From Pseudisothecium myosuroides (Eukaryota > Streptophyta > Bryopsida > Hypnales > Lembophyllaceae), in NCBI GenBank assembly GCA_951799445.1, contig OX637289.1, positions 46,290,264-46,354,263 on the forward strand: 64,000 nt of DNA, given 5' to 3'. This document shows positions 36,531-48,338 of this stretch, piece after piece; the first letter of the stretch is position 1; each line of letters opens with the position of its first letter. The notes under the pieces were generated by a model that was not told where the DNA came from, made no database searches, and saw nothing but the letters and a program-made list of their open reading frames with translations. Made by a program: the position numbers and the translations under genes.

Positions 36531-37560
36531 GACCCCTCTCCCAACTAACACAAGTCTCGTACAATGTGCTCACAAGGGATCGTCGCTCAGGTGAGCGTCC
36601 GAATTGACGGCTGATCCAGATTTATAAAGAACTTGGACAAGGATTTAGGGTTCTTACATCTCACTGCTCTAAGGGCTACACGATCGCTGCACGAGCACTT
36701 CACAAGAACTCCATAAGGACTCCAAGTAGTTCAAATAGTACTCTCAGGAATGCAAGGAGTGACTAGTTTGCACTATTTTGCAAAGCTCGCAAGAACTCTT
36801 CAAATCGCCTCAACGGGTTTAGACAATTCAAGACACAGCTAACTATTTCTTACTCAATCAATCAAGAAAGAACAGATCGATCTACAATTGAGAGACGATG
36901 CTTGAAGAAGCGCGCCGCATGAATTCTCAAGTCTCCGTAAGCTCAAATCAGGCCAGCGAACTCCATTGCATCTAGGAACTGAAGCCCATGATTCAAATCT
37001 CAGCCAAATGAGCGGGAATCATCCTACAGCAACGATCGACTGCAAAATGAGCTCGATCGAAAGACGCAGATATATAAGCGAGATAGAGCCAAGGTTGAAA
37101 TCAAGCCTGGATCCGCAATTCTCTTTCCAATTCTCGGACAGTGACACACAATTGACGTCTGATCAAGAGTCATGAACGGCGTGAAAGTGAGCACATCGGA
37201 GTACTGGTCATCCGGACAGATTGAAGCTCGGGTAGAAGCAATTAACAAGAATGATCGAAGGCCTCCATTCATGAAACTCCGTGATATCGTGATAGAATTT
37301 GCATTTGCTTCGTTTTGGGTCTCTCTCGATCTTTAACAACAAAGCAGGCAAGAACTTCAATAGTCATGAAATGAGGTGTTGCACTTTGAATTTCTCTGTT
37401 TCTTTTGTGAGTATCAGTGAAGCCAATTCGCGATCCGAAGATGTGCTTGGCTGCCGTAATGGAAACACGGCGACAGGGCGCCCTCTATTCTCGCCGCGGA
37501 CTGCACTGGGCGGGACGGACTGGTCTCCGCGGAAATCATCCTTTCTGATATAGTGGAAAA
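36531..37560 (-). promoter_or_regulatory. 5' flank of SMYD4-like copy B
   Basis: The duplicated flank is shared with 3044-3560. An extra ~490 bp (about 36598-37085) is absent from copy A. On the minus strand this extra piece holds CTTATATATC near 37075, a possible TATA box about 545 bases upstream of the ATG. A 270-bp MITE sits directly beyond, at 37596. Confidence 0.5.
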
Positions 37561-37595
37561 ATCAATGGCTTAAAAAAAAGCACTCATTGGACATA

Positions 37596-37865
37596 AGGTA
37601 GGTATCCCAAAACCGCCACTAATTGCTGCTGTGCCTAATTACTACTATTAGACTGTTCAAATTCTTATATATTCTTATTGGTAAGGGAAAGGAGGTTCCA
37701 ACGCACCAAAGAACGCAACATTTGGATGCTCTATGCAAAAGTTATGAAGGAACAAAGTTTGGTTCTAAAAGCGTTTCTATTATAGAGGTACATAACTGAT
37801 TTTGGAGATGTACATGCACTGAAGATGGCGCTTTAAGGTCAGTGGTGCATTTGGGATGCCTACCT
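37596..37865. mobile_element. 270-bp Stowaway-like MITE, copy 2
   Basis: AGGTAGGTATCCCAAAACC at the left and its complement (one arm reads GTGCATTTGGGATG) ending CCTACCT at the right. TA duplications on both sides. Confidence 0.88.
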
Positions 37866-38400
37866 TAAGGTATGAGGCTTGAACTGCAATCGGACATTTT
37901 GAACTGAACATGATCCAAAGGTACTTTTTTCTTTTCTCAATGTACCAAAATGTACAAAATGTGTACATTCTCGGAGTTGTTGCTTTTAGAGCCTTATGGC
38001 ATTTCAACTTCAAAATTTCATAACTAATTTCACAAAGCTCCAAAAAATATGAAACAACTTGGATTAGATGCTACTTCCTCTTGTCTTTCAAGGAAAATTT
38101 ACTGAAAAATATTTCAAGATGTTTTACCTCCCCAAAATTCAGTTTCAGCACTTATCGCTTTATAGACCTCCTACCTTAACATTTAGTAGCAGAGTGTTGG
38201 GTTGCCTTCCCCCGGACGGAATGGTATGGTATATTCCATACCAACAATAGCTAATTTAAACTTGTCAATTTTGTCAGAGAGTAAGTCAACTAGTCGCAAA
38301 TGTACAAGGTACATTAAAATTAAAACAAAACTAGAATTCATATACTCATTAAATCAAATAAACAATAATGAGTGTTCTACACCCATACATTGTGTGTTTT

Positions 38401-38585
38401 GAAAACTCAAACTATTTTTGGTTTTGTATGAATGCAAGCTAAATGCTTGGTTCATTTTTTTTCATTTTTTTTCTGTGTGTTTCATAATGTTACAAGACAC
38501 ACGAAAAAAATTTAAAAAAATATTGAACCAAGCATTTAGCTTGCTTTCATATACAACCAAAAACATTTTGAGTTTTTTAGTTACA
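38401..38585. repeat. Small foldback (H4)
   Basis: AAAACTCAAACTATTTTTGG and ATGCAAGCTAAATGCTTGGT on the left pair with ACCAAGCATTTAGCTTGC and CCAAAAACATTTTGAG on the right, centred near 38490. It adjoins the next foldback. Confidence 0.8.
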
Positions 38586-38593
38586 AGAAAAGT

Positions 38594-39173
38594 TGTATAT
38601 ATACACATGGGGTGGTAGGAGGTAGAACAACCCATGTGGAATAAATAAACTAGAATTTGTAGTTTCTCAAGCATTCATAGTTTAGTCAAAAACAAATAAT
38701 TGTGTTAAAAGTAGAATTTCAGACCTCATCTAGGCATAGTAGAATAAGTTTTCTCAGATAACTTTGAATTAAAAAAAATTGGTAAATGAAGATAAGTTTG
38801 ACCTCCAAAAATCCGTTTTGCATTTTGAATCTCCAATCAAAAGTCATGGACAAATTTGAGAGAGGGGTTGGAATGGACATTTTCTTTAACATTTTTAAAA
38901 ATCCTCTCTCAAATTTGTCCATAAATTTTGATTGGAGATTCAAAATGCAAAACGGATTTTTGGAGGTGAAACTTATCTTCATTTACCAATTTTTTTTAAT
39001 TCAAAGTTATTTAAGAAAACTTATTCTACTATGCCTAAATGAGGTCAGAAATTCTACTTTTAACACAATTATTTGTTTTTGACTAAACTGTGAATGCTTG
39101 AGAAACTACAAATTCTAGTTTATTTATTCCACATGGGTTGTTCTACCTCCTACCACCCCATGTGTGTATATAA
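38594..39173. mobile_element. Foldback element (H3)
   Basis: Almost perfect ~275-bp inverted arms centred near 38884. The outer parts are TATATACACATGGGGTGG and its complement. The inner arms carry TTGAATCTCCAATCAAAAGT and a match to it. It differs from H1/H2 in its ends. Mirrored frames at 38719-39082 are artefacts. Confidence 0.85.
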
Positions 39174-39859
39174 AATTATCTTTTTACTTTAAAATCCAAA
39201 ATAAGTTATTGATGGCAAATGGTTATATTGCATTATTCATTGGATTCTTTGCCCAACATCTTTTTCTAGAAATATTTGTTGATTTGTATGTCAGGTTCTA
39301 AAATTAACAAAAGAAAATGGAACTTACTGTAATGTATTGCCACTATCCCAATACCCAAGCTTACATTAATTATGTGAGGATGAATTTCGTGGATGAGGAC
39401 TTGAGAGAAGTAAAGGCAATCTCTCTGAAGGCTACTGAATGTTATGGAAGTCAAACTAGTGTAGAAGACCTTCTCTTTTTACAACAAAATTCCAAGGATG
39501 AATAGTTGCACTTTTGTTCTATACAAAAAATTCTTTGTCATCCATTGCACATTTAGTGTCTGCAACAGCATTACGGGATTAAACTCGTCTCACAAAGTGA
39601 TATGAGCAATGGGAATTTGGTGTTCTTTGGAATTAAAGTAAAAATAAAGCACCCTATTTTGTGCCATATTTAGGATATGTTTTAGACCTCTCCTAGCTAA
39701 TTTGGGGTCTCTGATTGCAAATATGAATTCAAATTTTGCAAAGTTTATCATGTGTGGCAAATAAAAAAATTCTTGCGTTTTTTACCAAGGTAAATATCCC
39801 CTGCTTGTCTCACTTCGCGAGATGGACTTAATGTCCTATCTGTAATGGACTAAAATGAA
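39174..39859. other. DNA without a recognised gene
   Basis: Only short open frames (for example 39317-39505, plus strand) without known motifs. Confidence 0.45.
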
Positions 39860-40270
39860 AAACTAGTGGCTAGTTTAAAGGAGTTTTTTTTTTGGCTTTG
39901 TGGTACCAGTTTGCACCAAGAGATGACATTGGGTGAAATGACTATTTAAAACAGTTGGATGAAAAGAGGACTCTTTGGCGGTTCATGGTGAGTGGGTAGA
40001 TTCAGGTTGGTGCTTGTTGAGTCTATCATCAATGTCCATGTCACCATGGCTTTATAATTATAGCCCCCCTCCTTTGTGTGAATATCATCCACTACTTAGT
40101 CTAGTAACTCCTAACGGCTGTCCTTCAGTTGATCTCCTCGCCATTGTTGCTCACTCATGTGAGAATTTGTCACTTGTCGCTCCGCCCATGGATCGCATAG
40201 TGTCGCCACTATGTTTTTCAGAGAAAGGTTGTAAGCTCGCCAAGTGAGTTTATGTTTTAGATTTACGAAG
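39860..40270. repeat. Degenerate repeat related to 5840-7500
   Basis: Same order of landmarks as the copy at 5845-6000 plus 7290-7490, but uninterrupted. This indicates a dispersed repeat and not two unrelated genes. Confidence 0.55.
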
Positions 40271-43200
40271 CCAATAGTAGAGATGAGTTCCACAACGTAG
40301 CCTTGTCGTCAATGTAGGATTAGCAGGGGGACTGAAATTGCATGAGTTTCTCTTTTTGTTTGTTCAATTCATGATGTGCATGTTTAGGAGATTAATTGTT
40401 GAGTGGTTCTTGCAATGGAGGGGCACAACCTTCATAATTGCATTGGAGACTGCTCAATTTATATGGGCCTCAATTGTTTTGTCTTTGCATGTTTTTGTCT
40501 TCTTTGCTCATGATTTTTAATAGGAGTATGAGACTTTTGGATTAGTGATGAAAAAATTATGGAATGTTTTGTTTTGCAGGTAGTCAAAGCATTTAAAAAA
40601 AATAACATTTTGGAATCTCTTACCTACTTGTATTTAACAAATATAAACAAAAAAAATCACTAATTTTTTTTCCAAACATTCAATTCAATTCTTCAACATA
40701 GAAAATATTAAATTCAAATTATATAGTGCAAGATGTAAGCATTCCGCATAGTTTGCAAAATCACTTTTTGTAGTACTTGTAGTGGTGTTTGAAAGTTGCA
40801 GCCTACTTAGTGGTTTGCCTGAAATACAAGTGTAAGGGGTTGTATCAAATTCAAATTCATTTTTCTATCTTTGGGAAGATGTAGATGTCTTTTTGTATAA
40901 TAGAGTATGTAAACAAATATTGAAAAACTACCTTCATTTCCATTTTTCCTTTTGTGTGTTCAACCAAAAATTATGGCCACAGTCATAGAAGAGTCATTTT
41001 AGCCTTTGAAGACTCCTATCAATGTTTTTTGCAGTAGATATATGGCCTTTCTTGTCAACTAATGATAGGGAAAAATGTTAGGGGAAATTTGGAGGGACTT
41101 GCTTTCATAGGTCAAAATTTCATAAACTTGACAACATATCACCAACAACAAAAAGGCTTATCCATATTAAAGCAATCATGTACATCATTCTTTAAAGAGG
41201 GCAAATTGAGAAACTCCAACCCTTATCTTAAGTTTGGCTTACATGAACTATCCGTTCATTGTAGGTCCCACAATTGAAGGCAAGTTTACAAGATAACTCT
41301 CAATCAAACATCCTACAATGTACTCCATTAACTACTTCTTAGCATTCTTAGCATTAATACGCTTACAAATCAAGTGGCTAATAATGTGCCCCACCTAAAA
41401 TGCACACCATGATGGGGACGGGAAAGGTTTATTGAAGTTTTCTTGTGACATTATAGTAGTATTATGAGAGCAAATCTAAACACCAAGTGTAGCTATTACC
41501 ATACTTCATTGTTGGATGGTTTAGAACATTGTGCTCCTTCATGTTCTATTACAAGTCATCTAAATAAGGAGAAAACCATCCATATGATTTATGATTAGAA
41601 TCTTGTCCACGTTGGAGTTGACTACTACTTCTTCACCTTAAACTCTATTGATACAAAGCCTCCATCTATGTGCATCAAGTACTTTGTGAATAGGGTGCAT
41701 TGAAATGCTATCAACATGAATTTGGTGCCAACGTTGAAACCGATTTGGCATAGAGGTTGGCACTGAAATGGCCTCCTCTACTGGCAACAAGGCATCAACA
41801 ACAATGCATGGCACAATAAATTGCCCCAACTTTTCAGATGTAGTCCAGTTCTAACAAACATCTTCAATGAGACAGATTTTGCACCTGAAAGACTCTGCAA
41901 TTCCTCTCCCACGGAATGGAAAAAAAACCCGACCAGAAAGCTACTACAATTTGTCATCCATCTAGTTTCAATTCATGCATTGGACACTAAACATCCATCA
42001 CGGCATTGCAAGGTTCATGAATCCCATCCCAATTGATTTTCAAGAAACTTAAACCTACACTGAATAGTGATATTAGGTTGCCCCACACTAATTTCTTGAC
42101 ATTCTACACTATATCAATATGTACAGTTACTTTAGAAGGATGCAATAAAGTAAGAACTATGTATATGGCATGAGTTGGTGTACTAGTTCGTGGCTCGGGA
42201 TTAGAGATTGGCATGTGCCTCCATCTGGACAATGAGGTAACTTCTCTGAGGTAAGGCAACCTAATTGTTAAGGCAACCCAATTCACTATTTAGTGTAGTA
42301 AGATCAGTAAGATCACTACTTTAACCCTGAAACACTGCGGTCTGTGGAGGACTCAAAGGTGTCCGATGAATGACTTCCAAGGAAACTGTAAAAACGAAGA
42401 ATGCATATCCAAAAATCCAAAAATCAGTTAATTTCTGATAGACTACCTTGGTGATAGGGCCACATTCTTCCAGGATAGTCCCTCATTGTTGGTACTCCTA
42501 CCTTATGCCCAGTTCACAAATGTTCTTCCAGCATCCCGATGATAACTGTCTCACAAGGTATTAAAGTTAAAAACAAAAATACACAAGCACAACTGCACAA
42601 GCAAGCAAAAGAGGAATGTATGGTAGCACAGAGCAAGGCATATTGAAATGCTCATGTGCGTGTCAAAAGACTCACAAGTAATATCTGTGCGTACCAACAG
42701 CTTGTGGTGGATGAAAACCTACACGCTATTTACATCGACCGCCTACACTTCTATGACAAAATCTGGTTATCTGCGGTATTATATTCTAGATACTAAAGTA
42801 GGAATAACTACTAGCTGAACTATGCACACTGGTCCAGATGACACTAAGAATGTCCGCAGATACGGATTGGCAGACCCCCAGTTTAAAAAACCGTGAACGC
42901 ATCGTTGCTGAAACATTGAAACAGGAAAGACAGATAAATAAGGAAAAAGAAGCACCAAAAATTGTGACGCGCGGCAATCTTACAATCAGTCACTCGAGGC
43001 CTTTTTCCTTCGAACCCCACCCATACTGGACATAATCCGCAAAAATGATTAGGAGTTTAACTGTTCCGAGCATTCTCTCTCCCATTTGCCCGCTGGTTCC
43101 GCGTCTCAGATTGCCCTTGGCTGAAAAACTGTAGATGATGACCCTGTAAAGAGGTGGTTGACATATGGTGCACTGTCATCCTCCATGAATGGAATTTGGT

Positions 43201-43322
43201 TTGCAACAGCCTACCAGCTTCCCACACTCTTCGCCCGGTGCACGTGATGTGCAGAGAAGGATGTCGACCTCGCACCATTCAAGTAAACACACTGATGACT
43301 TTTGTCAATGCACAGGACGGAC
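40271..43322. other. Intergenic DNA, no gene recognised
   Basis: Short open frames at 41062-41277 and 41821-42036 lack recognisable domains or splice context. TTAACCCTGAAACAC at 42322 resembles a TTAA-element end but has no partner. The 42800-43300 part is probably 3' flank of the trihelix gene. Confidence 0.45.
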
Positions 43323-44996
43323 TCAATAACCTTCGTCCTGAGCCAATTTGCTCAGCAAGGCCGCAAAGAGTTCATCTCTCTTCTGCGCACGGGCTTCATC
43401 ACGGGCTCTCCGCTGCTCCTCACGCTCTCGCCACATATGTTCTCTTTGGATCCGCTCCTGCTCCAGCTTCTCCATGGCATCTCGCCACTCCTGCTCTCGC
43501 ATCCGGCGCTCCTGTTCTCGTCTCTCCACAGACTCCCGCCATTGCTCCTCCACTTTCTGCTGCTGCTGGAAAAAGTCTTCCAGCACTTCCTGCATGCTGT
43601 TGGCACGGTACTTCTCGGCTGTTACCCTCGGCCGATTGTTGTCTTTCTCGTTTTTCCTCTTCTTCCTTTGTACAACACGGTCCTCTTCGCTGTCCTCTTC
43701 ATCATCGTCGTCCTCACTATCGTCGTCTGAACTTTTGGTTTTGCCCCGTTTCCCTTTCTTCTTGGCTCGAGACCCAGGCTCAGCTTCCAGTAAAAGTCTC
43801 TCGGAGTTCTTGGCACGCTCTTTAAAAATAGCATCCAGTTCGTCAAAGAATGGGCACTGCCTGCCATTCTCGGGATCGGCGGGGTCTTTCCCCTGCGAAA
43901 ACTGCACGTCAGCGGGAGAGACATCACGTCAATACCATAGTCATCGGCATTGACAATTAATCGCAAACCGAAAGAACATGGTAGAGCAGCTTGATACCAC
44001 TGACCAAATTTCGAAACGCCAGTGTCAACGCACAATCTGAACATGATATGTTAAGCGTGCACATGAAACACAAAGACAAATGGAACGATGAGGAACAGGC
44101 TTTAGAACGGACCTCATAATCAGGCTCAGACGTCTCCTTCCCCTGGAAAACACCACAAATTTGGTGAGGACAGACAGAAATGGCTATATCTAAGGCACAT
44201 AACCCAACCAATTTAATCGCAGATTGAGAAAGTAGGTAGGATAAGAGAAGCATCAAGTATTGAGAACAGTTAAATAACCTATAGTAATCAGGGTGACATG
44301 ACGTGGGGAAAAACAGGGAATAACCTAGACTCGAAAGGAAGGAACCTATGAACGATCCAGTTCCCACAGCTAAAAGTCTGAACTAACATAAAGTTATCTT
44401 AATTTAACAATTAGAAAAGCCTAATGTCAACCGATCAACGCGTTAGTCCAGACTAAACCAGAACGTCCAAATTGATCAAGCTTTCCTAACCGTATGCTCA
44501 ACCAATTGTCCAAAGATTAATATCCAAAAGGTAAGCAGTGGAATTAATTTAGAGATTGATATTCTGGAAAGGTAGAAACTGAAGCAGGTTGTAAACATCC
44601 AAAAAGAGAAACCATCCGCTTAACACGCAAAATTGAATATCCGATGCACTAAGTGATAAGAACCAGGATATAGAAACAACATACCTTGTAACGATTCACG
44701 AGGTTCTTCCATTTACATTTGCATTGATCCGCACTCCTCCGAAAGCCCTTCTCCTTCATCTTTCTCTCAATGAGCTCCCACAACGTCTTGTTCCGCTTGG
44801 TTTGCGTGAAGTCCTTCTCGAGCTCGGCCCGAATGGAAATGAACTCCTTGGTTTCATGGTATCCCCACTGCGGAATGCGGTCCTCTTTCTTGAGAGCGCG
44901 CCCGCGGTTCGGCGTGAGCGACCCCAAATCCACCGGGTGGTTCATGTCATGCGCACCTTGGAGAGACATAGGCATCACGCCTAAATTCTCCCCCAT
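43323..44996 (-). CDS. Trihelix (GT-3-like) transcription factor
   Basis: Three exons on the minus strand, 44996-44685, 44142-44113 and 43892-43323, join in phase 0 to give about 303 residues. The trihelix DNA-binding domain spans roughly residues 40-107. It has the three spaced tryptophans (PQWGYHE, TLWELI, CKWKNLVNRYKG) and runs across the first intron. Then follow QCPFFDELDAIF, a conserved block of the GT-3 type, a nuclear-localisation-like basic stretch (KKKGKRGKTK), an acidic run (DDDSEDDDDEEDSEED) and a long glutamate/arginine-rich coiled coil for dimerisation. It is expected to act in the nucleus on GT elements in promoters. The ATG at 44996 is the first in frame. The frame stays open upstream to about 45113, so a short 5' extension is possible. 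Large plus-strand frames over 43154-43953 are shadows. Confidence 0.85.
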
Positions 44997-46174
44997 CAGC
45001 ACCGTCGGCCGCGCCTGGTACGCCAGCTTGACTAATTTTTCTTTCAAACCCTCGCTCACTAAAATTTCGCTAAAAAACGACACTCCAGAGAGCACCAACC
45101 AATCCTTGGCCACAATTCAAACCTCCTCTTCACCTCACCACCATTCTCTTTAAAGAACGCCCCGAACCACCATGGGCAGTCCTCTTCAGGTCATCGTAAA
45201 CCACGAAACCCTAAATTGACCTAACCCTCTACTCCACCGCAATAACTCGCCTGCAACCACATCCACAGCATTCCTTTTTCCTTCCGGTTCACGAAACTCT
45301 ATTCCCAAGCATAAAATCCACCAAAGAAATGTTCCTTAGAAAGCTCTCTTGAATCCGCCAGACATCGGTAACGCTGTAAGTTCAAAATCCAAACCCTCCG
45401 GAACTCCCCAGAACCTGTTCCAAAACGCTTCAAAATCCAAAAGAAAACAATGCACGCCCGAATCGAAAAGAAAGCGTGAAGCAGAAAACGATGTCGACGG
45501 AATCCGTCCACGCCCAGAGCTTTAAAAAGAATGGAAGCTCCGGCGTGACAGGCGAGAAGACATCGTCGATGGCATGGCCATAGCTTCCTATGCTCGCTTC
45601 GGCCTGAGGAAGATGAGTTGAGAACCGGATTGAGTTGATACCCGGTTATCACCCCGGTATCAATCTCGTCTCTCCGGTCCTCAGAAACTCAGGGCTCCCG
45701 CTTGCGTCCTTGCTCTGCGCGATGTGAAGGTTTGCGTTATTTTCAACGATGTCGTTGTCCATGGCGAAATGTGAAGCTCCCAATCTGCCACTTGCTTTGA
45801 TTGCGTACTCTCCTCTCACTGTGGTCCGTGAGCCTCTCGTGATTGATCTGACCTCTATTTCGCATTGTCTGGAATGGCGCAGTGACCGGATTCGCGTACA
45901 GGTTTGACGTTTTGTGACGACGGATGGCAACGCGTGTGCTTTGCATGTGTGAGAGTACACGATTTTTTTAATTGTATTTTAGCAGCAGCATTTCCTGCAG
46001 AGAATTGTTCTTTTGGATAAGGCTTGTTGTGCGAGTGGTATCAATCAAATCTTCGGGAAGAAATTGCAATTCCTGTTCCCATCACTGCAGTTCTTTTCAA
46101 TGGAGAGCATATCTCTCTTGTGGAGGTACTTGATTGGATTGTGAGAAGAGGCAAGCGAGACTGGTGAGAAGAGA
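44997..46174. promoter_or_regulatory. Shared upstream region of trihelix and B3 genes
   Basis: The two genes point away from each other across 1.18 kb of GC-richer DNA, so this must hold both promoters. An AAACCCTAA (telo-box-like) motif lies at about 45207. Short minus-strand frames (45299-45960) have no known motif. CpG-containing sequence is common here compared with the repeats. Confidence 0.55.
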
Positions 46175-47797
46175 ATGGCCGATGCTTGTCACAGTCCTTC
46201 GTTTCTGAAGAAGATCACGGAGCTGCCAATGCGCACCTTGCCCTTACCTTCTTCGTTCGTGAAAACACATGGCAAATTACTGAGGAGTGACGTGATTCTG
46301 GAGGGGCCGAGTAGAAAGCAATGGAAAGTAGTGGTGGACGGTTCTTCCCCAAGCTCGAATGTAACGTTCGGAAAGGGTTGGGAAGAATTTGTGATAGCTC
46401 ATGTTCTGCAACTTGGAGATCAGCTGTGTTTCACGCTTGCAGCGAACTCACACTTCCAAGTGGAGGTCAGACTCAAATCTACACCGAACCCTAAGTTTGT
46501 AGATTAATTAACAACCCTCTGATTCTTTGGTCAATTTTCGATCTACTCATTCAATTCACATGCACTCCAGGTGTATGATGAAAGCGGTTGCCAGAAAACG
46601 AGCGCCCTTGATGCCACGGGCTCCAACGCATCAGCCCCTTCGTTTCCAAGGAGACTTTCTGAATTACAAATCCCTCCTCCAGTATCTGAACCCAATTCGG
46701 CTGCAACGAGGGTGTCCAAGATCCAAAACCTTGACGATCCAACATTGAACCTTGCCATGTACAACAACGGAGCTGGCGAGAGGACTCTCAGTGACACCCA
46801 GTCGGGATCAGCCGTGGCTTCCGCTCCACGCTTACGACGAGAATCTGCGTTAGGAAGCAATCGGAGGGATTCGAGCAGTGCATTGAGAGATCCATACGTG
46901 ATTCCGCCCGCGGATGGAAGTTCTGCATCGCTAACAAACAACACCCCTCCCAATACATGGGCCCGTTCGTTTCCAAGGCGATCCTCTGCATTACAAATCC
47001 CTAAATCCGATGCGACTGCAACGAGGCGGGGGCAGTCCCAGATCGAAAACCTTGACGATCCAACACTGAAGGTAGAGAATTTTTCCATGTACACCAAAGA
47101 GCCTCTTAGCGACTTCCAGTTGGGAAGCTCCTTACGGCGAGAATCTGCACTGGAAAGCATTCGGAGAGATTCAGCACGGAAGGGCAGTGCAGTGAGAGAT
47201 CCATACGTGTTGCTGCCCACAGATGCAGGTTTAATGCCCGACTCTCTCTTCGATCTCGCGGATTGTTTCGTTGATGTAGAGAAGATTTTATCCGAACGTC
47301 CTGATCTTACAGACACGGAGCCATTGGTGATTGAAGATATACCTCCATGCTGGGAACTCCACGAGGATACACCTGCTGCCAGTTCAACCTCCTTAGAGAC
47401 TACTACTAAAAGAATCTCGACCTTGTTTTCAAGCCGACCTCCTGATTTGCAGATTCCTTCAGTGCCGAAGATCGAAACCCATGAAACAACTGCAAGTTTG
47501 GCCCCCCAACAAAAAACTCCTAAAAGAGTTTCGTTGAGACCCTCTGCTTTGCAGATCCCTTCTGTGGTAGAGTCAGAAGAGTCACAGACCCCGACCTCAC
47601 CAAAAAAACCAATGAGATTTTCTCAGATCCAAAACCTTGATGATCCAACACTGAAAGCAGAGAACCTTGACCTGTATACCGAAGTGGCTGCAGAGAAGGC
47701 TCTCAGCGAGTTGCAGTCGGAATCTGCCACTCTCACAGGCTCTCCTCTCTCAAGGAGAGAATCATCAGTATTCAAGGCACAAAGCTTTTCGATGTGA
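46175..47797 (+). CDS. B3-domain transcription factor with repeated C-terminal region
   Basis: Two exons, 46175-46465 and 46571-47797, give 505 residues. The intron is chosen because it joins HFQVEV to YDESGCQK, the usual last strand of a B3 domain; read through, the frame would stop at 46507. Residues 8-107 form a B3 DNA-binding domain (FLKKITELPMRTLPLPSSFV, WEEFV, LQLGDQLCFTL). The rest is low-complexity and serine-rich. It has repeated modules: LQIP four times, IQNLDDPTL or IENLDDPTLK three times, LRRESAL twice, and RDPYV twice. A DNA-binding plant regulator of the REM/RAV-like kind is likely; the exact subfamily is not clear. The stop codon straddles the left end of a MITE. Confidence 0.82.
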
Positions 47798-48073
47798 GGT
47801 AGGTATCCCAAAACCGCCACTAATTGCTACTGTGCCTAATTACTACTATTAGACTGTTCAAATTCTTCTATATTCTTATTGGCAAGGGAAAGGAGGTTCC
47901 AACGCACCAAAGAATGCAACATTTGGATAATGTATACTCTATGCAAAAGTTATGAAGGAACAAAGTTTGGTTCTAAAAGAGTTTCTTTCATAGAGGTACA
48001 TAACTGATTTTGGACATGTATACACATTGAAGATGGTGTTTTAAGTTCAGTGGCGCATTTGGGATGCCTACCT
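47797..48073. mobile_element. 270-bp-class MITE, copy 3, inserted in the B3 stop codon
   Basis: The left terminus AGGTAGGTATCCCAAAACC begins with the last base of the B3 TGA stop. The right end GATGCCTACCT is followed by TA. The left flank is TG where TA is expected, probably one mutation. 277 bp. Confidence 0.88.
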
Positions 48074-48104
48074 TAGATGGAAGGAGAATACTGAAAGTGT
48101 ATAC

Positions 48105-48338
48105 TTAACCCTAGAAGGGCCTTAGTCAGGCCCTTTGCAGCCATATAGTATTCTTTATATTTGGTAGTATTTGATTAGAAAAACATTGACCAAATGCTTT
48201 TCAGTTCAAAGTTAATTAATGATCATGATAGGACATAAATAAGAGTGTATCACAATTGATATATTAAACCACAATTGAAGAGTTAGAAGGCTAAATACAC
48301 GCCGTATACAAGGACCCCAAGGGCCTTCCAAGGGTTAA
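48105..48338. mobile_element. Short TTAA-flanked piggyBac-like MITE (P9)
   Basis: TTAACCCTAGAAGGGCC at the left and GGCCTTCCAAGGGTTAA at the right, 234 bp. The interior is unrelated to the 940-bp class, so this is a second subfamily with the same end rule. Confidence 0.8.

Noticed and set aside
38719..39082. Mirrored 87- and 98-codon frames
   Set aside because: Arms of foldback H3.
42322..43060. TTAACCCTGAAACAC as left end of another TTAA element
   Set aside because: No matching GGGTTAA end was found downstream at a plausible distance.
43154..43953. Long plus-strand frames (up to 223 codons) over the trihelix gene
   Set aside because: They are antisense to the coiled-coil exon. Their Ser/Cys/Arg-rich translations are mirror artefacts of glutamate/arginine-rich coding DNA.
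46543..47316. 257-codon minus-strand frame over the B3 gene
   Set aside because: Antisense shadow of the repetitive B3 tail. The plus strand has the B3 domain and a coherent splice.
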